Assembly: GCA_002419025.1 (NCBI GenBank)
Contig: DIFG01000041.1
Coordinates: forward strand, 1-12,613
DNA from: Deltaproteobacteria bacterium UBA5754
Lineage (GTDB): Bacteria > Desulfobacterota > Dissulfuribacteria > Dissulfuribacterales > UBA5754
Direction of reading: 5' to 3'
DNA length: 12,613 nucleotides
The notes beneath the pieces were generated by a model. The model was not told the DNA's origin. It worked only from the letters and a program-made list of their open reading frames with translations, and did not search any database. Below are positions 1-9,369 of this stretch, one piece after another. How positions within the stretch are numbered: the first letter of the stretch is position 1; the number at the start of each line of letters is the position of its first letter. The translations under genes and the position numbers were made by a program.

Positions 1-63
1 CAATATGTTCTGGATGCCGGATCAAGTCCGGCATGACGAGTCCGGCATTTTTTACGAGACCAT
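1..63 (-). repeat. MITE-like palindromic repeat, copy 1 (partial at window edge)
   Basis: The reverse complement of this stretch aligns without gaps to 4309-4371, with 59 of 63 positions identical; bases 1-44 match 4371-4328 exactly. It contains a perfect 8-bp stem, ATGCCGGA (14-21) and TCCGGCAT (27-34), around the loop TCAAG. It ends with TTTTTACGAGACCAT (49-63), which matches the terminal repeat of the complete copy. The rest of the element lies beyond the left edge of the window. It sits directly upstream of rnr, so the rnr promoter must lie inside it or in the short stretch between it and the gene. No coding capacity is seen. Confidence 0.8.
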
Positions 64-129
64 CAACTTATTAACCCAAATTATCCATTGAAAGTGCGGT
101 GGAAAGAAAAAGAAAGTGGACCAGAACCC

Positions 130-2283
<2,154 letters not shown>

Positions 2284-2286
2284 TCC

Positions 2287-4302
2287 ATGCCTGTCCCCGC
2301 CCAGGTGTCACGGCGTATCGAGCGGCTCCGCGAGGAGATCATGCACCACAACTATCTCTATTACGTCATGGATTCTCCGATCATCAGCGACGCGGACTAC
2401 GACGCCCTTATGCGTGAACTGCGGGACCTGGAGGCCCAATATCCAGAGGCCGTCACCCCGGATTCCCCGACCCAGCGCGTGGGCGCCCCGCCGGCCGAGA
2501 AATTCGGAACGATTCCACACATCATCCCCATGCTCAGTATTGACGACGCCTTCAGCGAGGCCGAGATCAGGGAGTTCGACGCCCGAGTGAGGAGGCTTGC
2601 CGGGACCCCAGGCCCGATCGCCTATACCGTTGAACCCAAGATGGACGGGCTCGCCGTGGAGATCATCTATGAGAAAGGAGTCCTTGTCTCGGGATCGACT
2701 CGGGGTGACGGGTACACGGGCGAGGACATCACGAACAATATTCGGACCATCCGTTCCATCCCCTTAAGGCTTCGTGCCTTCGATAGCCCTGTCCCTGCGA
2801 GGCTCGTCGTCCGGGGCGAGGTCTATATATCAAAGAAGGGCTTTGAGGACCTGAATGCCCGGCGCATCCGGTCCGGCGAACCCCTGTTTGCAAATCCCCG
2901 AAACGCAGCGGCCGGCTCGGTCAGGCAGCTCGATCCCTCTGTAACGGCTGCGCGTCCTCTTGATTTCTTCGCCTATGGAGTCGCCGAGGCCGACGGCATT
3001 CCCTTCCGCTTCCAGCACGAGGTCCTTAAGGCCCTCAAGAACTGGGGGATCCCGATCAACCCGCTGGCGCGCACGGTTTCAGGAATAGACGCTGCAATTG
3101 ATGCGTGCCGGGAGATTTCGCAGGCCCGGGATGGTCTTGATTACGAGATCGACGGGGTCGTTATCAAGGTGGACGACCTTTCCCTTCAGGAACGCCTGGG
3201 AACTAAGGCCCGAAGCCCTCGATGGGTGATCGCGTACAAGTTTGAGGCGCCCCAGGCAGTAACGCGGGTTCGGGAGATCGTCCTTTCGATCGGACGCACC
3301 GGGGCCATCACCCCCATCGCCGTCATGGATCCGGTGAAGGTGGGAGGTGTGACCGTGAGTCGGGCCACCCTTCACAACGAGGACGAGATCCGAAAAAAGG
3401 ACGTCCGCGTAGGGGATTGGGTCATGATTCGAAGGGCTGGTGACGTGATACCCGAAGTGGTCAGGGTCCTCCCTGAGCGGAGGACCGGAAACGAGATCCC
3501 GTTCGTGATGCCACATGCGTGCCCCATATGCGGCTCGACCCTTGTCCGCAAACCTGACGAGGCGGTCTGGCGCTGCCCTAACCCGGAGTGTTTTCCGAGG
3601 CTCGTCCGCCAGATCACCCATTTCGCGGGAAAGAGCGCCATGGACATAGACGGACTTGGCCAAAAGGTCGCAGAGCAGCTCATCAGCGCCGGGCTCGTCC
3701 GGGACGTGGCTGACCTCTATCACCTCTCCATGAGCGATCTCCTCTCCCTTGAAAGATTTGCGGAAAAGTCCGCCCAAAATCTCCTTTCCTCCATAGAATC
3801 CAGTAAAAAGAGGTCTCTTTCCCGGTTAGTATTCGCCCTTGGCATTCCTCATGTCGGGAGTGTCACCGCCCAGAATCTTGCGCAGAGGTTCGGCTCCATC
3901 GATGCCATTCTCAATGCATCGAAAGAGGATCTCCTCCAGGTGGAGGGGATCGGGCCGGAGGTGGCAGAGAGCATCACCGCCTGGGCCGCGGATCCCCACA
4001 ACCGGGATCTCGTCCGAAGGCTCCACTCCGTTGGGATCGACCCCAGGGAAGAACGGAAACAGGACCTTCCACTTGCAGGCAAGAGCTTTGTCTTCACCGG
4101 TCGTCTTAAGACCCTGACCCGCGAGGAGGCCCGTGACCTTGTGAAAAAACTCGGGGGGGCCGTGGGCTCCACCGTAGGGCGGCAGACAAGTTACTGTATA
4201 GCTGGCGAGGAACCAGGTTCCAAGTTCAGGAAGGCGCAGGAACTCGGCATACCCATCCTGACAGAAGAGGAGCTTGTTTCTCTTGTCAAAAAGTCTGATT
4301 AA
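2287..4302 (+). CDS. ligA: NAD+-dependent DNA ligase LigA
   Basis: This enzyme seals nicks in duplex DNA during replication and repair, using NAD+ as the adenylate donor. The 671-residue length is normal for the family. The N-terminal Ia domain contains the HNYLYYV and DADYDAL motifs that bind NMN. The adenylation motif is EPKMDG with nucleophile K118, D120 and G121. An OB domain follows, then a Cys4 zinc finger (C412, C415, C430, C435), helix-hairpin-helix repeats (about 450-585, including VEGIGPEVAESI) and a C-terminal BRCT domain (about 593-671, starting LAGKSFVFTGRL). All expected domains are intact. The start ATG at 2287 has a GGAGG site at 2274-2278, inside the last codons of rnr, 8 nt away, which suggests coupled expression. 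Six bases after its stop begins a palindromic repeat whose hairpins may protect or end the transcript; no U-tract terminator is visible. Confidence 0.98.
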   Translation: MPVPAQVSRRIERLREEIMHHNYLYYVMDSPIISDADYDALMRELRDLEAQYPEAVTPDSPTQRVGAPPAEKFGTIPHIIPMLSIDDAFSEAEIREFDARVRRLAGTPGPIAYTVEPKMDGLAVEIIYEKGVLVSGSTRGDGYTGEDITNNIRTIRSIPLRLRAFDSPVPARLVVRGEVYISKKGFEDLNARRIRSGEPLFANPRNAAAGSVRQLDPSVTAARPLDFFAYGVAEADGIPFRFQHEVLKALKNWGIPINPLARTVSGIDAAIDACREISQARDGLDYEIDGVVIKVDDLSLQERLGTKARSPRWVIAYKFEAPQAVTRVREIVLSIGRTGAITPIAVMDPVKVGGVTVSRATLHNEDEIRKKDVRVGDWVMIRRAGDVIPEVVRVLPERRTGNEIPFVMPHACPICGSTLVRKPDEAVWRCPNPECFPRLVRQITHFAGKSAMDIDGLGQKVAEQLISAGLVRDVADLYHLSMSDLLSLERFAEKSAQNLLSSIESSKKRSLSRLVFALGIPHVGSVTAQNLAQRFGSIDAILNASKEDLLQVEGIGPEVAESITAWAADPHNRDLVRRLHSVGIDPREERKQDLPLAGKSFVFTGRLKTLTREEARDLVKKLGGAVGSTVGRQTSYCIAGEEPGSKFRKAQELGIPILTEEELVSLVKKSD

Positions 4303-4308
4303 ATCAGG

Positions 4309-4439
4309 ATGGTTGCGTAAAAAGTGTCGGACTCGTCATGCCGGACTTGATCCGGCATCCAGAACATATTGAAAACACTGGATTCCGGCCTCCGTCGGAA
4401 TGACGCCAATTTGGAATTTTCGAGTTTTTACGAGACCAT
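4309..4439 (+). repeat. MITE-like palindromic repeat, complete copy
   Basis: This 131-bp non-coding element fills most of the ligA-acyP gap. Its ends are imperfect 15-bp inverted repeats: ATGGTTGCGTAAAAA (4309-4323) and the reverse complement of TTTTTACGAGACCAT (4425-4439), differing at 2 positions. Inside are two hairpins. One has a perfect 8-bp stem, ATGCCGGA (4338-4345) with TCCGGCAT (4351-4358). The other has a 6-bp stem, ATTCCG (4382-4387) with CGGAAT (4396-4401). The first 63 bp recur inverted at 1-63. No transposase is present, so a mobile origin is inferred from the structure. No clear target-site duplication is seen. In RNA it would fold between ligA and acyP. Confidence 0.8.
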
Positions 4440-4443
4440 TAAT

Positions 4444-4449
4444 AAGGAG
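4444..4449 (+). promoter_or_regulatory. Ribosome binding site that fixes the acylphosphatase start
   Basis: AAGGAG lies 9 nt before the ATG at 4459. The same reading frame stays open upstream to about 4369 with a possible TTG start, but that extension is translated repeat sequence. This site supports the internal ATG as the true start. Confidence 0.8.
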
Positions 4450-4458
4450 TTGAAAAAT

Positions 4459-4740
4459 ATGGATGAGAAAATTTTAAGGATCCGCGCGAGGGTGAAGGGA
4501 CGTGTCCAGGGTGTGTATTACAGGGCAAACACGGTGAAGGTGGCCCGAAGACTCGGCCTTGAAGGCTGGGTGAGAAACCTTCCGGATGGCGATGTGGAGT
4601 TCGTGGCCGAAGGACCGGCCCAAAAGGTGGAAGAGCTCATCGCATGGTCTCGAGGCGGCCCGCCCGCAGCCCGGGTGGATTCCGTAGAGGTGACGGAAGA
4701 AATGCCCACAGGTGATCATTCCGGGTTTACGATCCGCTAA
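4459..4740 (+). CDS. acyP: Acylphosphatase
   Basis: A small cytoplasmic enzyme (93 residues, the normal size) that hydrolyses carboxyl-phosphate anhydrides such as acetyl phosphate, 1,3-bisphosphoglycerate and aspartyl-phosphates. The family signatures are both present: GRVQGVYYR with the phosphate-binding arginine R22, and GWVRNLPDG with the catalytic asparagine N40. The protein ends GFTIR, close to the usual acylphosphatase C-terminus. The start at 4459 is chosen for its AAGGAG site and because the protein then begins at the usual family boundary; an upstream in-frame extension would encode the repeat element. The next gene, a P-type ATPase, starts 9 nt after the stop, and its ribosome binding site overlaps that stop. 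Acylphosphatases are known to hydrolyse the phosphoenzyme of eukaryotic Ca2+-ATPases in vitro, so a functional pairing is possible but inferred. Confidence 0.95.
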   Translation: MDEKILRIRARVKGRVQGVYYRANTVKVARRLGLEGWVRNLPDGDVEFVAEGPAQKVEELIAWSRGGPPAARVDSVEVTEEMPTGDHSGFTIR

Positions 4741-4749
4741 GGAGATGTC

Positions 4750-7428
4750 ATGAAGGAAAAATCTGTCGAATCCATTGCGTGGCACTGTCTTGATTATGAT
4801 GAGGTGAAGGAACGCCTCCAAACAGGCCGCTCCGGTCTTGCACCCGACGAGGCCAAGCGGCGTTTCGAACTCCACGGCCCCAACGAACTCGTGGAAAAAC
4901 GGCGAAAGTCCCCGTGGATGATGTTTCTCGATCAATTCAAGGACTTCATGATCCTTGTGCTCATCGTTGCAGCGATCGTTGCCGGTATTATCGGAGAGCC
5001 TGCTGATACCATTGCCATTGCAGTGATTGTGGTCCTGAACGCCGCGCTCGGTTTTGTCCAGGAATACCGGGCAGAAAGGGCTATGGCCGCCCTGCAGAAA
5101 ATGGCCGCCCCTTCGGCCACGGTTGTCCGGAACGGTCAGGTCATGACCATCCCGGCGCGGGAACTGGTGAAGGGAGACATGGTGATGCTCGAGGCCGGAA
5201 ACGTGGTCCCGGCAGACATTCGACTGATCGAGGCCGCCCATCTGCGCACGGACGAATCGGCTCTTACCGGCGAATCGGTGCCGGTCGAGAAGACCGCTGC
5301 CGTGATCGAGGAGATGGATCTCCCGATCGGGGACCGGCGGAACATGATATACAAGGGAACCCTTGTCACCTACGGAAGGGGGAACGGTTTTGTAGTGGCG
5401 ACCGGGATGGAGACGGAACTCGGCAGGATCGCTTCCCTCCTTCAGGACCAGGACGAAGGCCGTACACCGCTCCAGAAACGTCTTGCCGTCTTTGGAAAGA
5501 GGCTTTCCCTTATCGTCCTTGCCATCTGCGCCATCGTCTTTCTGGCCGGCATTGTGCGTGGAGAGCAACCCCTTCTCATGCTTTTGACTGCCATTTCCCT
5601 CGCGGTGGCCGCCATACCCGAGGCCCTGCCCGCGGTAGTCACCATTTCCCTTGCCATCGGCGCCTCCAAACTTGTGAAGCAGAACGCCCTGATACGAAAA
5701 TTGCCGGCGGTTGAGACCCTGGGTTCGGTCACCTACATCTGTTCGGATAAGACAGGAACCCTTACCCAGAACCGTATGACCGTCGAGGAGGTGGAGGCGG
5801 GAGGTCTTCGTATTAAACCAAGGGATCTTTCCCCGGCGGACAGAGACAACCTCTCCGTTCTAGATGCCCTGAACAGACCCGCTGATCTGCTTCTCGTCTC
5901 CTCGGTCCTTTGCAACGATGCGAGATTCGATGCCAAGGGCTCTGCCCTGGGGGACCCCACGGAAACCGCCCTCCTGGATCTGGCCCTCGGTGCGGGTCTC
6001 TTGCGGGAGACCGTTGAAAAAGGCCATCCACGAGTGGCTGAACTCCCGTTTGACTCGGATCGGAAACTCATGACAACTTTTCATCCCCTGGGAGACGGCA
6101 GGTTCATCTCCTTTACCAAGGGGGCGGTCGAGGAAATCCTCGATCGGTCGGTGTCGGCCCTCGCCCACACGGGAGACACCGGACTCGACCGCTCCGAAAT
6201 ACTCAGGAACGCGGAACGGATGGCCCGTGAAGGCCTGAGGACCCTGGGGTTTGCCATGCGGATCTGGGGCGCCATTCCCTCTCCCCTCACAGCGGAGGAC
6301 GCAGAGACCGGACTCGTTTTTATCGGGATAGTCGGCATGCTCGATCCCCCAAGGCCTGAGGCTGCCGAGGCCGTTGCCACGTGCCGGACAGCGGGCATCC
6401 ATCCGGTGATGATCACCGGAGACCATCCACTCACAGCCCGGGTCATTGCCGAACGTATCGGCATCATCCACGAGAAAGGGGAGGGCGTCATGACCGGGCG
6501 CGAACTCGAACGGCTCTCCCTTGAGGAGTTCGAGGACAGGGTGGAGCGGATTCGGGTGTACGCCCGTGTGGCCCCTGAACAGAAGCTCAAGATCGTGAGG
6601 GCCTTGCAGGACAAGGGACACTTTGTTGCCATGACGGGTGACGGGGTCAACGACGCCCCGGCCCTCAAAAAGGCCGACATCGGGATCGCCATGGGGATCA
6701 CCGGCACGGATGTCTCCAAGGAGGCCTCCCATATGATCCTTCTCGACGACAATTTCTCGACCATCGTGAAGGCCGTGCGGGAAGGCCGGAGGATCTTCGA
6801 CAATATCAAGAAGTTCATCAAGTACACCATGACCAGTAACCTCGGGGAGATATTTACCATTTTCATGGCCCCTTTTCTGGGCCTGCCCATTCCCCTCCTG
6901 CCCATCCACATATTGTGGATCAACCTCGTGACCGACGGGATCCCTGGCCTTGCGCTTACCGCCGAGCCCGGGGAAAAGGACATCATGAACCGCCCACCCA
7001 GGGACCCGAAGGAAAGCTTCTTTGCAGGTGGCCTGGGAACCCACATCGTCTGGGTGGGCTTTCTCATGGGGGCTGTCTCCATCCTCACCCAGGCCCTATT
7101 CATCGAGGAAAGACAGGACAAATGGCAGACCATGGTATTCAGCGTCCTCTGTCTGAGCCAGATGGGGCACGTGCTCGCCATACGCTCCGAACGGGAATCC
7201 CTCTTTCGGCTGGGTCTTTTTTCCAACATGCCCCTTTTTGGGGCGGTCCTCCTGACCTTCGCGCTCCAGGCGGCGACCATCTATATCCCCTTCTTGAACC
7301 CGGTCTTCCGTACTACCCCCCTGGGTCCGCAGGAGGTCTTGATCGTCCTCTTCCTTTCGTCCTTGGTTTTTCTGGCGGTGGAGGTGGAAAAGGCGGCCAA
7401 AAGAGGGAGGGCACGGTTGAGGTCTTAA
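4750..7428 (+). CDS. P2A-type cation-transporting P-type ATPase, probably Ca2+-ATPase
   Basis: A 892-residue inner-membrane pump that couples ATP hydrolysis to cation export through an aspartyl-phosphate intermediate. It begins with a cation-ATPase N-terminal region, then M1/M2 (about 58-98). The actuator domain carries TGES (173-176). M3/M4 follow, with PEALP in M4. The phosphorylation motif CSDKTGTLTQ has D333; the nucleotide domain and the hinge motif TGDGVNDAP (629-637) come next, then six C-terminal membrane segments. Residues matching SERCA Ca2+ ligands are kept: the M4 Glu in AAIPEALP, Asn and Glu in M5 (SNLGE), and Asn, Thr, Asp in M6 (INLVTD). M8 reads SQMGH rather than having the SERCA Glu, so the number of ions per cycle cannot be stated. 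There is no N-terminal heavy-metal domain and no CPC motif, which argues against Cu/Zn/Cd pumps. Other P2-type specificities (Na+, Mn2+) are not excluded. The site AAGGAG at 4739-4744 overlaps the acyP stop codon. Confidence 0.93.
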   Translation: MKEKSVESIAWHCLDYDEVKERLQTGRSGLAPDEAKRRFELHGPNELVEKRRKSPWMMFLDQFKDFMILVLIVAAIVAGIIGEPADTIAIAVIVVLNAALGFVQEYRAERAMAALQKMAAPSATVVRNGQVMTIPARELVKGDMVMLEAGNVVPADIRLIEAAHLRTDESALTGESVPVEKTAAVIEEMDLPIGDRRNMIYKGTLVTYGRGNGFVVATGMETELGRIASLLQDQDEGRTPLQKRLAVFGKRLSLIVLAICAIVFLAGIVRGEQPLLMLLTAISLAVAAIPEALPAVVTISLAIGASKLVKQNALIRKLPAVETLGSVTYICSDKTGTLTQNRMTVEEVEAGGLRIKPRDLSPADRDNLSVLDALNRPADLLLVSSVLCNDARFDAKGSALGDPTETALLDLALGAGLLRETVEKGHPRVAELPFDSDRKLMTTFHPLGDGRFISFTKGAVEEILDRSVSALAHTGDTGLDRSEILRNAERMAREGLRTLGFAMRIWGAIPSPLTAEDAETGLVFIGIVGMLDPPRPEAAEAVATCRTAGIHPVMITGDHPLTARVIAERIGIIHEKGEGVMTGRELERLSLEEFEDRVERIRVYARVAPEQKLKIVRALQDKGHFVAMTGDGVNDAPALKKADIGIAMGITGTDVSKEASHMILLDDNFSTIVKAVREGRRIFDNIKKFIKYTMTSNLGEIFTIFMAPFLGLPIPLLPIHILWINLVTDGIPGLALTAEPGEKDIMNRPPRDPKESFFAGGLGTHIVWVGFLMGAVSILTQALFIEERQDKWQTMVFSVLCLSQMGHVLAIRSERESLFRLGLFSNMPLFGAVLLTFALQAATIYIPFLNPVFRTTPLGPQEVLIVLFLSSLVFLAVEVEKAAKRGRARLRS

Positions 7429-7446
7429 TTGAGTTCGTAACGAAAA

Positions 7447-7475
7447 ATCCCCGGCGGTGAAAAACCGCCGGGGAT
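7447..7475 (-). terminator. Strong hairpin with U-tract on the minus strand
   Basis: A perfect 12-bp inverted repeat, ATCCCCGGCGGT (7447-7458) and ACCGCCGGGGAT (7464-7475), surrounds the loop GAAAA. On the minus strand it is followed by TTTTT (complement of 7443-7447), the form of an intrinsic terminator for leftward transcripts. On the plus strand there is no T-run after the stem, so for the P-type ATPase transcript, which ends 18 nt upstream, it would act at best as an mRNA-stabilising 3' hairpin or a weak terminator. The nearest minus-strand gene to its right ends at 9366. Confidence 0.6.
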
Positions 7476-7512
7476 ACAGGAAAAAGGAAGAGAGAGAGAT
7501 AAAGAGAGAAAA

Positions 7513-9369
7513 ATGGGAAGGAGTTTTTTCGTTCTTGATATGCTTGTCGGCACGTACTTGTGGAAACATAAATATGTGGTGCGATCAGTCCTGTCCCTCT
7601 TTTTTATCCCTATTTTTCTTCTATCCGGCTTGCTGTCCCCAGGGCCTTGCGCAACGGACTCGGGTACGGCAACAGAGGTCCGTTCCGTCACAAAGACCCT
7701 CTCAGGAGCAGTGGAACTCTGTCTCGATTGCCACAAGGAGCGGCCTGACACGGCCCATGGCCGGGAGGTCCTGGGGTGCTCCGTCTGCCACCGCGGGGAT
7801 CCACTCGCGGGGTCGATGGAGGCCGCCCACAAGGGCGTGGTCAGGAATCCGGGCGAACTCAGGTGGGTGGATCAGACCTGCGGCCAATCGGGATGTCATT
7901 CAAAGGAGACCGGCTGGGTAAAGAATTCCCTGATGGCAACGAATCGGGGGATCATCAGCACCCTCCGGTACTACTGGGGCGAGACGGATGACCATGCCGA
8001 GGACATCTCGGTCGAAATGCTTCGCACAACGGGTCTCGATTCCCCGGCTGTTGACTACTTCCGAAAACTCTGCGGCTCCTGCCATCTCTGGATGGAAAAG
8101 GGTTCCCTTCCTGACTTTCTCGCCAGAAAGGGCGGGGGATGCACGGCATGTCACCATCTTCCAGCGGACGAGACCCTTCCCAAGGGCGAACGCCACCCCG
8201 CCATTGTCCGCAAGATCCCCATGGAGAACTGCGTCCGGTGTCACAACCGAAGCGGCCGGATAGGGCTTTCCTATCAGGGACTCTATGAGAACGAGGGCTA
8301 CGGGCTCCCCCTTGAAAATGGGGATTTCACCGAGAGATCCCTTGAGGACGGGCGCTTCGTCTCGGTCCTTCCAGAAGACATCCACCATCAGGCCGGCCTG
8401 GTATGTACGGATTGCCACACCCAGCGGGAGGTCATGGGGGACGGGACGCGGCATGCCCACTTTGAGGAACAACTCGAGGTAACATGCAGGACGTGCCATG
8501 GAGATGTCTCCATGCTCGACAGGATCGCAGACCAGGCCCTTCGGGAAAAGGCGGGAATGTCCAGGGGTGACGCCCCTCCCGCCTTTCCCAGGCTCTCTGT
8601 GGAAAAACGGGACGGGGCCTTTGCCCTCCTCGGAAAAAACGATGGGAAGCCCCATGCCCTCGATCCCCCGGACCCGATCGCCTGCGCGCATCCCACGCAC
8701 AAGAGACTTTCCTGCTCCGCGTGTCATGCCACCTGGGTTCCCCAGTGCTACGGATGCCACGTAAAAGGAGACGCGTCCCGGACCCAGCTCGACAAGATCT
8801 CCCTTCGGGAGACCCCGGGCCGCTGGCAGGAATTCAAGGGCTTCATGCGTCATGAGGCCCCGCCACTCGGTGTGCTGAAGGACAGGCACGATATGGAGGA
8901 GGTCGTGATCCTTGTGCCAGGCTGACAGGACGTGATCTCGTTCCTGGACGGAACGGGTGTATGGAAAAGGGATTTCATTCGGTTCACGGCCTCGTGGATG
9001 GATCCGCACACGACCCAGAAAAAGGGGCGGATCTGCGTGGAGTGCCATACAGACCCCAGGGCTATTGGCCTTGGAACAGGATCCCTCTCCCTGATCAACG
9101 GGTCATGGGCCTTCACCCCGGCCCTCTCGCCCTTGGGGATCCCAGGCATTCATCATCCACTCGACGCATTTGTCAGTGTGGACGGCACCCCCCTCGTTCA
9201 TACCTCCCGACCAGGTCTTCGGCCTTTCTCGGGCCGTGAGATCCGATCCGTGCTCGAGGTGGGTTTATGTCTCGAGTGCCACCGGGATTTTACTGATCCT
9301 GTCATGAAGGCATGGGTCCCCGGACACCCGCCAAAGCCTTGCGAAGTGGCGAAAGAGAAAAGGCGTTAA
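7513..9369 (+). CDS. Periplasmic dodecaheme cytochrome c, candidate selenoprotein (in-frame TGA at 8923)
   Basis: A predicted exported electron-transfer protein. It has a long basic n-region and a hydrophobic segment (about 26-42, VLSLFFIPIFLLSGLL) ending near GPCA, a plausible signal peptide. Heme motifs begin at residues 70, 89, 123 (a CX4CH, CGQSGCH), 187, 210, 240, 298, 325, 401 and 412. A TGA at codon 471 then interrupts the frame, which stays open to TAA at 9367 and adds two more CXXCH motifs (508, 586). That gives 12 motifs in 618 residues. The context VPG-(TGA)-QDV and the PHTT motif just before heme 11 read as one continuous domain. A SECIS-like hairpin follows, and no convincing ribosome binding site precedes the downstream part. 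Conventional annotation would give two CDSs, 7513-8925 and about 8932-9369. A nonsense mutation cannot be excluded. ATG 7513 lies after a purine-rich stretch; ATG 7540 is an alternative. The physiological partner and substrate are unknown. Confidence 0.7.
8923..8925 (+). other. In-frame TGA, candidate selenocysteine codon (residue 471)
   Basis: This is the only stop in the frame between 7513 and 9367. The next base is C, as in the well-known UGA-C context of E. coli formate dehydrogenase. The residues around it are VILVPG before and QDVISF after. The alternatives are a genuine stop splitting the gene in two, or a recent nonsense mutation. Confidence 0.6.
8931..8963 (+). promoter_or_regulatory. 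Putative bacterial SECIS stem-loop
   Basis: CTCGTTCC (8937-8944) pairs over 8 bp (one G-U) with GGAACGGG (8950-8957), leaving the 5-nt loop TGGAC with G in second place. Below a 2x2 internal loop, CGTG (8931-8934) can pair with TATG (8960-8963), including two G-U pairs. The apical loop begins 19 nt after the TGA. As I recall, the bacterial SECIS pattern allows about 16-37 nt to a small loop with a G among its first two bases, so this fits. No obvious bulged U like that of the E. coli fdhF element is seen, and a competing small hairpin (CAGGA 8926-8930 with TCCTG 8942-8946) exists. Confidence 0.5.

Noticed and set aside
1..63. CRISPR repeat
   Set aside because: Only two copies exist, 4.3 kb apart and inverted, with no spacer array; they behave as a dispersed palindromic element.
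4474..5568. Long minus-strand open frame (364 codons) opposite acyP and the P-ATPase
   Set aside because: It is antisense to two well-supported genes, rich in His/Gly/Arg from GC-rich codon mirroring, and shows no family motif.
5860..7280. Two long minus-strand open frames (394 and 399 codons) opposite the P-ATPase
   Set aside because: Both are shadows of a gene whose catalytic motifs are intact on the plus strand, with skewed composition and no recognisable domain.
8926..8946. Hairpin CAGGA/TCCTG right after the TGA as the SECIS
   Set aside because: Its loop starts within about 7 nt of the TGA, too close for the bacterial SECIS pattern as I recall it. The stem at 8937-8957 fits better.
7900..9048. 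382-codon minus-strand open frame opposite the cytochrome
   Set aside because: The plus strand carries twelve heme motifs across the region; the antisense product has no recognisable features.
8932..9369. A separate small cytochrome gene starting at GTG 8932
   Set aside because: It is in the same frame as the upstream cytochrome, begins 6 nt after the TGA, has no convincing ribosome binding site and no signal peptide, yet contains two heme motifs that need export. It is better read as the continuation of one protein.
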